This document shows positions 44,301 through 56,300 of a DNA stretch of 64,000 nucleotides, one piece after another. Below the pieces are notes generated by a model. It was not told the DNA's origin. It did no database searches and saw only the letters and a list, made by a program, of their open reading frames with translations. This stretch comes from Lepas anatifera (Eukaryota > Arthropoda > Thecostraca > Lepadidae), in the NCBI GenBank assembly GCA_034440635.1, contig JAOTON010001048.1, positions 67,001-131,000 on the forward strand. The letters run 5' to 3'. The position numbers and the translations under genes were made by a program. Numbering within the stretch: position 1 is the stretch's first letter; each line of letters begins with the position of its first letter.

Positions 44301-47300
44301 TCGTAAAAGCCGAAGAATAATCAGTGTAGACTGAGTCAGTCTGCACGCCCTCCTGGATCGAATCCCAGCTGTGTTTTAGAAAGTTGGCAAGATTTGAGAC
44401 GCATGAACGATTTGGGAGAAATCCATGTTGACTGCTGGGAATAGATGGTAGACAATGGGCCAAAAGAGAGTCACAGACTACCTTTTCTAAAATTTTCGAA
44501 CAAAGAGGAAGAAGCGAAATACCGCGGTAGTTGCCTGGGTTCTTTTTGTCTCCTTTTTTGTGAATGGGAATGACATTTGCATCCTTCCAAATATGTGGGA
44601 AAACACCTTGAGCGACTGACAATTTGCAAATGATTTCGAGAGGCACTGCCAATTCGGCAGCACACTCATGCAAAATTCTGGCGCTCAGATTGTCGGGCCC
44701 GCACGCTTTGTGCTTTCCAATGCTAGATAGCAGGGCCTGAACTTTGCCTGGGGGAACTGTAAACTCTTGAAGAATGGAACAGTGAAAGTCCGGGGCGTTT
44801 GGCAGCGTGTCAACGTTGGGATCCGAAAATTTGGAGGCGAAGGTTTCGTTGAAAATATTTGCGCATTTGGTGGGATCTGAAAATTGTTGACTGTTTGCGA
44901 CAAGAACGCGTGGACGTTGATGAGACGATTTCAATGAGTTTATAAAGGACCAGAAACGTTTTGGGTTCATTTATACTAGATGGCTGCCAAATACGCCCAA
45001 ACTTGGTATTTTTCCCCGCAGGGGACCAATTTTCATCTTCCGGACTTGTTGGCACCTGCTGACTGGTCCGGCACATGGATAATTGGGTACGGGATGTGAC
45101 GACACCCGCGACCCCAGTTGGCAGGATAGGTTTCGCCCCTCGCCTTCGGGCGAGAGGCCAAATCGAAACTGCCATCCTCATCCTTTCTTGGCCCTCCTAA
45201 ATTCAAATCCCACCAACTCCTTGTTCCTTTTCCTCTTCTTTCCTTATTTCCTTGTCTCTCCATGCCTTTCCACCCGTATCCTTTCTGTCCACTCCTAAAT
45301 ACCCCTCCTGCCCACTGTCTGCGATGTCTGGCCGGGCGTGTCTCCGCGGTTGGCGGGGGTGTGTGCACCCTTGCTCGTCTTGAGTGTGGGCACCCCGGTC
45401 GCGTGCGGCGCGCGTCTGGGCTGGACAGCGCAGACCGACCCTCTTCCTTTTCCAACTCATAACTTCCCAGTTACCCACATTATCCTAGTATCATGGGCGT
45501 CCTTGCACGTGCCTATGATTCCTGGATGGTCTGGGTGTATGTGGGCCTCCGGCTCGTGTGGCTGGCGATTGGATCCCTCTAATCGCCGGCCCTGCGGGCC
45601 GGGGGCTCGCTTCTCTCGGACCAGCCGGGAATCAGTTGTGACGAGCAGGTGGTAGTCGCCTGCTCCGATGAGGCCGTGTGGGGGCGCCTGTCTTTTTAAG
45701 GTGAGCTGCGCACCGACCCGTACCCCGGGATGAAAGAGTCCTGGTAGCTGAGCTGAGGTAGGCGCTGTGTTCGTTCGTGTACCTCTAGCAACACTCTACT
45801 TTGGTCTGGATTTCCGCAAGGGCGGGGAACTCTTGAAGGCATCGACAAGAGTAGCAGCATTGTAAAAGTCTGTCGACCTTTGGTGGGGCTCGGCTGTCCC
45901 TCCCTCCCTTGGTGAGGTCCCGATTTCACCCGGGGGGGGAGGGGTGTCCGTGCCCCGCCCGGGGTCGTCTAGGCTAGGTGCAAGGGGGGGACCGTCGTCG
46001 AGGCAGGGGGGTTTGGTGAGTCTCTCTCCCCCTCTGTAACGGCGGCGTCTCCCCCGTATAGCCAGCCCGTGCGTCGTCTCGCCTTGTAGCACCCTCGTTG
46101 GAAGGGGGGGCGCACGTGGCTGGTCGAACCTTATGATCTTTCCATGGATTCCTCAAACTCCACAAACCCCCTCACCACCTCCAGCAGGAGGTAGCCACCT
46201 CCCAAAACCCTTCCCAATCGAAGCCATCGCGCCCCCGCGTCCTCCTGATAAGAGGAGTGAGCTGCTCCCTGTCTCGCCTGTCCCCTTTCCAAAGAAAGGA
46301 GGCGTGTGACCGCCTAGGTAAAGTCAGCCGCTGTGACCGCTTGCGAGATGGAACTCTTGAGGTCGAGTTCCTTGACCACCGTGATGCAGAACGCGCACTG
46401 AGCACATCCACCCTTACTTTCACGAAACACGATCAAGGTACAAAGAAAAATGTCACTGTAAATGTTTGCATCGAAGCGCACAAAACAAAGAACTTTGTCA
46501 AAGGAGTGATCAACTGCTTCGACTTGGCCGGAGTTTGTGATGAGGAGATTGTAGAGGGACTGAGTTGTTTTGGTGTTGTGACAGCGAAAAGGATCAGGAT
46601 TAAGAAGGCAGGAGAAATGCAAGACACAAACTCAATAATACTTACCTTTGATGGAGTCGATCTGCCTGAGTCGGTGACGGTAGGATATGTTAAGGAGAGA
46701 GTCAGAGCGTACGTTCCCAATCCAATGCGATGTTTTACGTGCCACCGGTACGGACACACTACTTCATCCTGCAGAGGTACCGGAACCTGCGGACGTTGTG
46801 GTTCCAAGGAGCACGAGTCGACATCCTGTAACGCTGAAACCCCATTCTGTACCAACTGTGGCCAAGGCCAAGTCGCACACGCTGCATATGATCGCAACTG
46901 CCCCACTCTTAAAAAAGAAAAAGAAATAATTAACATCAAAGTGAAGGGGTGTATGAGCTTCCGGGAGGCTCGGGACGCCTACGAGGCCACCTACCCCCGG
47001 AAATCATACGCTCAAGCTGTCGGTACCGGGGCCTTGGCCCCTCCCAGGATGACCCCGGAGGAGGTCATCCGATCCTTGTCAGTGTCGGACTTTGTTCGCC
47101 TGGCAGGGAGGATGGGGCTGGTGTTTTCACGCCAGCCCGCCTCTCCGTCTCCCGAGCCGGAGGCGGCGCCTCCTCCACAACCTCCCTCCTTACGGGGAGG
47201 GGGGCGGGAGCGGAGCGACGCTCCTGACTCCATCCCCCGTCCTCGGCTCCTGCCGGGGTGTGGGGCGGGGCCATGGCCCCACCCCTGAGCACCAGCAGGC

Positions 47301-50300
47301 GGCGCCTGTTGGTCACTCGTCCAGCCACGAGCCCTCGGCCGACTTAGAGAGCTGGACAGTTGTGGGACGGGGAGGCAAGCATTCCCCCACAGGGAGGCGC
47401 CGCCCGCCGTCCCCCATTGAACCACCCGCTGGGGGCGCTGTTCCAGCGCCTCCGGTTGCATCTGCGCCATCGTCTACAGCAGAGACCGGGCCAACGCCAT
47501 CGCATCTCCCCTCCCAAACTCCGTTCTCCACAGTGGCTGCTGTGCGGAGGAATTTTGAGAGCTCTTCACGGGGTAGGTCCCCAGTGAAGCGCCCGGCTGA
47601 GAGCCCTCCCGGCCATCCTCAAACTTCGCGTGCCCGAGGAACTTCATTGGAGAGTGGACGGGGCCGTGGTCCGGTTCGGAACCGGCTCGGTGGCCCGGGG
47701 GCAGGACCAGCTAAGGGTCCACCCGGGGGGCTCTGGCCCCCGTGGAAAGGTTAGACAGACCCGTCGTCGCCCGCAGTAAATCTTGGCCCGTTCTCTTTTA
47801 AATAAATGACACAATTTCTACAATGGAACTGCCGAGGCCTTCGTTCAAACGTCTCGGACCTGCAGAGCCTCTTATCTGCTTACAATCCATCTGTTGTTTG
47901 CCTCCAGGAGACTAAGCTGCGTCCAGGTGGTAAGTTTTCAGTTCGACAGTACAATATATTCCGAAAAGACGTATTTAGCACCACAATAGCATACGGTGGA
48001 GTGATGTTAGCTGTCCACACATCCATACCATGTCATCAAATCACTTTAAGAAGTACCTTGCAGGCTGTGGCAGCCCGGGCCGACTTGGGTTTTATGAAGC
48101 TGACAGTTTGTTCCATTTACTTACCACCGGGAGGTAACACTGACATAAATAATCTGAACAGCCTTGTTGATCAGCTCCCAACCCCTTATATGTTATTGGG
48201 CGACTTCAACGCCCACAACGCCGCGTGGGGAGTGGCTGGAGGCCGTACGTGTGCTCGAGGTCGAACACTTGAACGCTTTCTCCACCTAAACTCACTATGT
48301 CCTTTGAATACCGGTCGCCCCACCCACGTATCTCTTCCATCTGGAAATCACTCTGCTATAGACCTTTCAATTTGTACACCGTCTCTCTTAGCCCATCTCC
48401 GGTGGAAATCTCTAGATGACCCACACGGTAGCGACCACTTCTCTATTATCATCTCACAAACCCGGACATCCGTCTGCAGAACAAATCTTCCACGATGGAA
48501 CACACGGCGGGCAGATTGGACTGGCTTTGAGAGTGCGTGTGGTTTGGTGAACCTCTCCTCTGAGAGTTCGGCTACTCAGAGCGTAAGAGACTTTAACAAC
48601 ATGATTTTGGAGGCTGCAGCGACTTTTATACCCATGACGTCTGGTAAACTCAGGCGAACGCCTGTTCCCTGGTGGAGCCACGAGTGCAAGCAGGCCATTT
48701 TAAGTAGAAAGCGGGCTTTTAGAGTTCTTAGGAGGAGTACGACAACCACGACCCTTATAGCCTTCAAGCGTGCCCGAGCACTCGCTCGCCGCATTGTGTT
48801 AAATGCCAAGCGGAGGTGGTGGGTGGAGTATGTGTGTACCGTGAATAGATTTACACCAACTACACAGGTTTGGACCAGAGTAAAACAACTTCAGGGTAGG
48901 TCACAATCCACATCCACACCCGTATTAGATGATAACGGCATCAAAATAACTGACACAAAAGAAGTATCGACCCGTATGGCGGCAGCCTTCAGCATGCGAT
49001 GTAGCTCTCATGTCCAGGACGATAGTTTCAGGTGCTTACACGGACGAGCAGAGCAAACAAATGTTAACTTCGGACATAACCATTCTGCCTCATACAATGT
49101 TCCATTTACAATGCGTGAACTGAAAGGAGCACTTCGTTCTGTTAGGCCAGTTTCACCTGGGCCTGACACTATTCGAAATGAAATGCTTTCCCATCTTCCT
49201 GACAGCTCATTAGCATCTCTACTTCACATCTTCAACCACATCTGGGTAAAACATGACTTCCCCGAGCAATGGCGAGACGCGGTTGTTGTCCCCATACTGA
49301 AGCCTGGTAAGGAAGGTGACTCGCCTGGGGACTACCGCCCAATTTCACTGACCTCTTGCGTCTGCAAGTTGCTGGAGAAGATGGTTAACCTCCGCCTCAT
49401 GTCTTTTTTGGAGACCAATAATCTGCTGTCGAACATTCAATGCGGATTCCGGAGGGGTCGAAGCACCATTGACCACCTCTTAGCTTTAGACTTGTCTATC
49501 CGGAAAGGCTTCAGCAGAAAGCAGCACACAATTGCCGTCTTTTTGACATTGAGCGAGCATTCGATCTCACCTGGAGGCACGGTATCCTGCAGAGGTCTTC
49601 GATCTAGGTGTGCGAGGTCACTTGGGATGGTTTCTGTCCAATTTTCTTAAGAACAGACGTTTTCGATACCGCGTTGGCACATCAGAATCTGATGAATACA
49701 CACAAGAAAATGGAACACCGCAGGGCAGCGTCCTCTCTGTTGCGCTGTTCGCAATTGCAATCAACGATATAGCAGATGGTATCCCTCCGAATATAAACAC
49801 AGCCCTCTTTGTCGACGATTTTACTATTTGGGTCACGACATCATCCACACCATCGGCCGTGAGGCAGTTGCAGATTGCTCTGGATAAGTTGGAACGATGG
49901 AGCGGACAGAATGGTTTGAAGTTCTCAATGCAAAAAACAAAATGCATACATTTTTGTCGTAAACGAAATGATTGCACTGATCCTGTCCTAACAATGTATA
50001 AACAAGCCATAGATGTAGTAGAACAAACCCGCTTTCTCGGTGTAATCATTGATAGGAAATTAACATACGTGCCACATTTCAAGGATCTAAGGGATAGATG
50101 TTTCAAAGCCCTAAATATCTTTAAAGTTTTGACCAAGCTCAAGTATGGCGCGGACCAGAAAACCCTCCTTATGTTATATAGATCTTTGGTCCGATCTAAA
50201 ATAGAATATGGTTCCATAGCATATGATGCCGCCACGGAAAGCTCTAAACGCATGCTGGACACAGTTCATTATCACGCCATCAGGATAATAATCGGTGCTT

Positions 50301-53300
50301 TTCGCACATCTCCCACCTCCAGTATGCTCGTGGAGGCAAGTGAGATGCCGTTGGACCTAAGGCGCAGAATGCATGGCATGCAGTATGCCCTAAAACTTTT
50401 TCAGTTCCCAAATCACCCAACCTTCCGAAGGCTGTTCTCACATGAACAACGGCGTCAAATTGAACACTCTCCTCAGTATGCCCGGCACGCAGATTACAGG
50501 ATAGCTAGCTGGCTTGATGACGCCCAAGTTAACTTGGAACAGGTGGAACTTTTTCAGGCCCCGTCCATCGAACCTTGGATGGTAGCTGAGCCAACGGTAG
50601 ACACAAGCCTGGTCTCAACCAGATATTTGACTCCGGTAGCCTCAAAACAGGTTTTTCTGGAGCACTGTCAGACTTCCTATCCAAACCACAGGCTCTTTTA
50701 TACGGATGGATCGAAGGGTCAGGATGGTGTCGGATGTGCCTTTGTAAGTGATGATGTTGCAAGGTGTTTCACTCTACCGTCCGCTGCTTCGGTTTTCACT
50801 GCGGAGTTATTCGCCATTCTACGCTGCCTGGACGCTATTCTTTTATCGAGACAGCTCCGATGTGTTATATTCACTGACTCTCTATCTTCGCTACAGGCCC
50901 TCGAGTGTTTCGGAACTAAGTCGTCATCATCATTTTATCTAGATGAAATCAGACACAGACTTCACCGAACGCATGTCAAGAAAAAGCAAGTTATACTAGC
51001 CTGGGTCCCCAGTCATTCAGGTATCGTTGGAAACGAGCGCGCCGATCTCGCTGCAAAGCAGGCAGCACAGGGCACCGTACCATCGGGCCTTCGGATCCCT
51101 TGCTCTGATTGGTTCCCACATATTCGAAAACACGTGACTAAATTATGGCAGGACAGGTGGGATACGGACCCAAAGGGTCAGAGGCTTCGGGCCCTGAAAC
51201 CGCTGATCGGTAAGCGCTTTTCAGGTTCTGCGAGTTCAAGGAGGGAGGAGGTGATCCTCTCTAGGCTCCGCATTGGCCACACCCACGCAACACATTCATT
51301 TTTACTTTGTAGAGATGTCCCGCCGGAGTGTGCTCGCTGTGGGGAGCGCCTGTCTGTGCGCCACGTTCTCGTGGATTGTCGAGATTTTGAGGTTGAGAGA
51401 CAGCGATACTTTCACGGGTCGCCTTCACTGGATTCGCTGCTTGGAGAGCATCCAACCGTGGACTTCACGGCTATTGCCGCTTTTTTAAAGAGTGTCTCAT
51501 TTAATGTCATTTACTCACCATCCTAGGACGTAATCACCTGTCTTTTCACTCTTTGACTTGTTGAAGCACGTGCGGTGTATTTACATTTTACCCTTGACAC
51601 ACCTTAAGCCCCTGAGATGTTGAAACTCTTTCATACATATCTTGTCTAGCGTTATGGGCGCCACATGACCCTTGTTGTCGGCGCGCCCTAAAACACCAAA
51701 TGATGATGGAGAAACTTGGTATTTTCCAGCTGATCCTTCCAAAAACTTAGTAGAATCTCCTAGAACTTAGTAGGAAAGGGCGGTGACGTTATCATGGGAG
51801 GACTATATTTAGTAGGGAACTTGGTTGTACCCGTAGTTAAAGTACCCTGGGTGTTAGTACTATCCACGTCCGTCCAGGGTACTTTAACTACGGGTACAAC
51901 CAAGTTTCACACTAAATCTAGTCCTCCCCTGATGACGTCACCCTCACCAAATTCTAGGAGAACCTGCCAAGTTTTGGAAAGATCGGCTGGAACATACCAA
52001 ATTTGGCGTAATTCGGCAGCCATCTAGTATAAATCGAAATCGACTTCCTTTGCTCATTTAACAATAGCTTTGGTTTCAACTGCGAGCGGCGTATTTTACG
52101 TGAATCTAGCGTAAATAACAAAACACTTCAAAGAATAATTTGAAAGGGCATGTATTAACTCAAGCCCAGTTGTATTTATGCAGCCATGAACAATGATTTT
52201 GACAAACATACCGACACAGATAAATCAGCAACAGAATACAAAGAGAAGCAATTTCTTCTCAATCGCAAATTTGGATACCTTCCATCACGTAAATTCGAAT
52301 TATCAGCATCCGCACGCTGATAATCTAACCGCTTACCAAAAAATGCAGAATAAGCGTCGATACGGGTGAAGCTGTAAAACACGCGACCATTGGAGTCAAA
52401 TACCTGAAGTCACAAAAACTCGCTGAAATTTCTCGTCATGCACGCCTGCATGGAGTAAGAGAAGAACAATAATACTAACGTAAAAAATCGCAAACTCGTT
52501 AAAATCCGCCCACTTTTATTAAAAGCCAAGATAAATATGTTTACTCTTGCCCACGAGATCAAGCGTTGTTTATTATCTTTGGGAGTTGTCATGGCAACAT
52601 CGTCAGCAATCAACGGCCAATCAAAACTGTTCAAGTGTTGCTGCAAACAGCTGTTAGTGGTGAAGTTACTATTATTTTACACGCTCTAGAAAATTGGTAG
52701 AAATAATATTCTTCGCTGAGTTTTTGGAAAACGTCCGATGGTTTCAAAAATAAAAATGTTTCAACTTTCTATTCAACGATATAAATTTTGTTGATCCAGC
52801 TCTAAAATTGGCTTTTAGGGCTTCGAAAAAGTGTTATTTCTTAATGCCCTGCATAGTAACTGTTGTGCCCGTCCAGCCCTGATGACGTAATGCTGCCAAA
52901 CAACTTGAACGGGGTCTGCGTCCGTCCGCCTCATGGCGCGGCTCATATAAGCAAATTTCGGAAAAATGGCGGCATCTTAGCGAGCGAAATCTAGCATGCG
53001 CATGGAATAATGCAGTCTCGTCATCGTATCATAATTTGGGGTTGGTGGGTTGAAAGTTTAGTTGCGGCACGTGTTGAAGTAAAACTATGTCACCCGAAGT
53101 TTTGGCAACCCAGTCTGTAAAGTTGAAATGCCATCGAGTTCATTTCCTGCTGATGCTTATCGTCTCCGAGTTTGAGGTTAAGCCGTTAACAAATTTTATA
53201 TTTGCTCCGGGAGATTTTCCAAACATTAATCCACGGGAGTCTATACATCATTAGAAGATGCAATGACTCGTTCCATGCAGGCTCATACATCAACATTTTT

Positions 53301-56300
53301 CCACGTGACCCCTATTTTTATGCTCACACTGCCCAGCGTCTTTGATTACCTACTCGAGATAAGTTGTTGGAAATAGGGGTCGGCTTGGTTACGATGGCTA
53401 CTACATTATCATTTGCAATCACGTGGACCCTAAGTCCACCTGGAGCTCCCCACTGCCTCATAGACATTTATGACTGACATGAATCGATATATGGCGGCTT
53501 TGGTTCGAAACGCATGGGTGGTATTTCTTAAGCCGAGATATTATGCACCATGCTACACACGTGAATCTAATTTCACAAACTGTTATTACACCCGATAGCC
53601 AAACCATCCATTTCACGGCCCCCAAAACATATAAATCATGACTGAATCCTGGAACAGACTTGATTCGACATGCGTTACGTACTTTTGGGACATCGTGTAT
53701 TTAGACAGTCCGTCTTGGCCCGTTCTCCCCTTGAATTGCATGAATTACTCTTTAAAGCTGCGAGGCCGGTCTTACGGGGCCGTCGCTCGAGGAAGTCATG
53801 CGGGGCAGAAGGCACTGGTGGACACACGTGGCTGAGAGGGGGAAATGTCAATCGCCGTCAAAGTGTCTTCCCGAAGGGAGGAAGTAGGAACAATTGTCCG
53901 TAAATAACACATAGGCTATGAGACACCAATACATCTGCACTTCCTAGTACTGGTCTCTGCAGTATGCCGTGGTTTCTGCAGTATGTCCTGGTCTACCAGG
54001 TGCATCCTGGTCCTTGTCTCTTAGCTACCTCCTGGTCTTTGCAGTATGCCCTGTTCCTGGTTTTTGCATTATCTCCTGTCTCTTATGTATGTCCTAGGAC
54101 TGGCCTCTTAGGTATATACGTCCTAGTACTGGTCTCTGTATTATGTCGTGGTCTCTGCAGTATGACCTGGTCTCTGTAGTATGACCTGGTCTCTGTAGTA
54201 TGACCTGGTCTCTGTGGTATGTACTGGTCTCTGTGGTATGTACTGGTCTCTGTAGTATGACCTGGTCTCTGTGGTATGTACTGGTCTCTGTGGTATGTAC
54301 TGGTCTCTGTAGTATGACCTGTCTCTATGGTATGTACTGGTCTCTGTAGTATGACCTGATCTCTGTAGTATGACCTGGTCTCAGTAGTATGACCTGGTCT
54401 CTGCAGTATGACCAGGCCTCTGAAGCATGTCCTGGTCTCTGTAGTATGACCTGGTCTCTGTATTATATCCTGGTCTCTGTAGTATGACCTGTTCTCTGTA
54501 GTATGTCCTGGTCTCTGTAGTATGACCTGTTCTCTGCAGTATGTCCTGGTTTCTGTAGTATGTCCTGGTCTCTGTGGTATGTACTGGTCTCTGTAGTATG
54601 TCCTAGTCTCTGTAGTATGACCTGATCTCTGTAGTATGACCTGGTCTCTGTAGTATGACCTGATCTCTGTAGTATGACCTGGTCTCTGTAGTATGACCTG
54701 GTCTCTGTAGTATGACCTGGTCTCTGTAGTATGACCTGATCTCTGTAGTATGACCTGGTCTCTGTAGTATGACCTGGTCTCTGTAGTATGTCCTGGTCTC
54801 TGTTGTATGTCCTGGTCTCTGTAGTATGACCTGGTCTCTGTAGTATGACCTGATCTCTGTAGTATGACCTGGTCTCTGTAGTATGACCTGATCTCTGTAG
54901 TATGACCTGGTCTCTGTAGTATGACCTGGTCTCTGTAGTATGTCCTGGTCTCTGTTGTATGTCCTGGTCTCTGTAGTATGACCTGGTCTCTGTAGTATGA
55001 CCTGATCTCTGTAGTATGACCTGGTCTCTGTAGTATGACCTGATCTCTGTAGTATGACCTGGTCTCTGTAGTATGACCTGGTCTCTGTAGTATGTCCTGG
55101 TCTCTGTTGTATGTCCTGGTCTCTGTAGTATGACCTGGTCTCTGTAGTATGACCTGGTCTCTGCAGTATGACCTGGTCTCTGTAGTATGTACTGGTCTCT
55201 GTAGTATGACCTGATCTCTGTAGTATGACCTGGTCTCAGTAGTATGACCTGGTCTCTGTAGTATGACCTGGTCTCAGTAGTATGACCTGGTCTCAGTAGT
55301 ATGACCTGGTCTCTGTAGTATGACCTGATCTCTGTAGTATGACCTGGTCTCAGTAGTATGACCTGATCTCTGTAGTATGACCTGGTCTCAGTAGTATGAC
55401 CTGGTCTCTGCAGTATGACCAGGCCTCTGAAGTATGTCCTGGTCTCTGTAGTATGTCCTGGTCTCTGTAGTACGTCCTGGTCTCTGGTCTCTTTAATATT
55501 TCCTGGTCCTGATTTCTGCAGTATGTCCTGGCACTGCTCTAAGTGTCCATGCCAGCATGTGTGGTACTTCCTCATCCTGGTCTTTGTGGAGCATCCTGGT
55601 TCCCTCTGTAACGCTGATGGACAATTGTACTCCTCAATCTTGTGGAAGGTCCAGAGCAATGAGGTATAATTTTATTTCCCTTGTCTTGAAGGCTTGGCAA
55701 TTCCTGTTCAACTATAAATTTTCCTTCACTCAGAGTTTGTACCAAAGTAATAGCAATAGTGGAAGACATAGTTTCAATGTTCGGACAGCCAGTTACTGTT
55801 GCAGAGTTCGAATAGCCAGAGTCACTGCCTATGTTGATCGGGGCAGCTGCAGTGTTCAGGTGGCGTTGCTGGTGCCATTACAGCAGAGCCATCCACCTAT
55901 GACCACCGCCCCCAGGTCATTGCAGTCGACAAACTCGTCAAGGGCAAGTTCCAGGACAATTTCGAGTTCCTGCAGTGGTTTAAGCGGTTCTTTGACTCCA
56001 ACTACGACGGCGCTGAGTACCAGGCGGTGGAGATGCGCGGCGGAGAGCCTCTGGGCGGGGGCGGGGGCGGCGGGCGCTCGGCCGCCGCCGCCGCCGGCCG
56101 CCGGGGCGTGGCCCGCCCTGCGGCGCGAGCCGTCCCTGCCCGCACCGGCAACGGCACTGGTCGGTTCTGTGTCCCGCGACCGCCCACTGAACGCATGCCG
56201 CATGTGGAGGGTTTGCGCAGACCGGGATGTATCGTGCCAGTGTGGGCCAGTTACTGTGCGTGTGGGTGCGGTGGGCATGTTGATGCATGCTGATAAAAAA

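Larger units (their letters stand above)
45013..51711 (+). mobile_element. Full-length I-group non-LTR retrotransposon with RNase H
   Basis: A perfect 14-bp duplication, AAACTTGGTATTTT, flanks the element (44999-45012 and 51712-51725), within the foldback element. The element has a 1.1-kb leader, ORF1 with zinc knuckles, ORF2 with APE endonuclease, reverse transcriptase and RNase H, and a short 3' UTR ending ATGATGGAG with no poly(A). RNase H after the polymerase is typical of the I group (I, Nimb, Ingi and relatives). Both ORFs carry frameshifts. Confidence 0.93.
42471..52918. mobile_element. Long foldback (inverted-repeat) element in EB1 intron 2, broken by two LINEs
   Basis: The left arm, 42471-43032, is the inverted counterpart of about 52031-52918: both ends begin CAGACCCCGTTCAAGTTG. 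The arm continues at 44973-45012 and again from 51712, meeting its partner at a central hairpin (51818-51906). Two LINEs (43033-44968 and 45013-51711) interrupt the left side. Without them the element is about 1.8 kb. The left arm lacks about 340 bp present at 52180-52520. No transposase frame and no clear target duplication were found. Confidence 0.85.

Noticed and set aside
42471..52918. Maverick/Polinton or other self-synthesising element, because of its long inverted repeats
   Set aside because: No polymerase B, integrase or packaging genes are present; the interior is two LINEs, and no 6-bp duplication is seen.
54463..55659. 398-codon minus-strand frame with a repeated [15 protein letters not shown] motif
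   Set aside because: A 19-bp repeat read in three frames in turn gives a 19-residue protein repeat; there is no start context or other support, and it lies in an EB1 intron.
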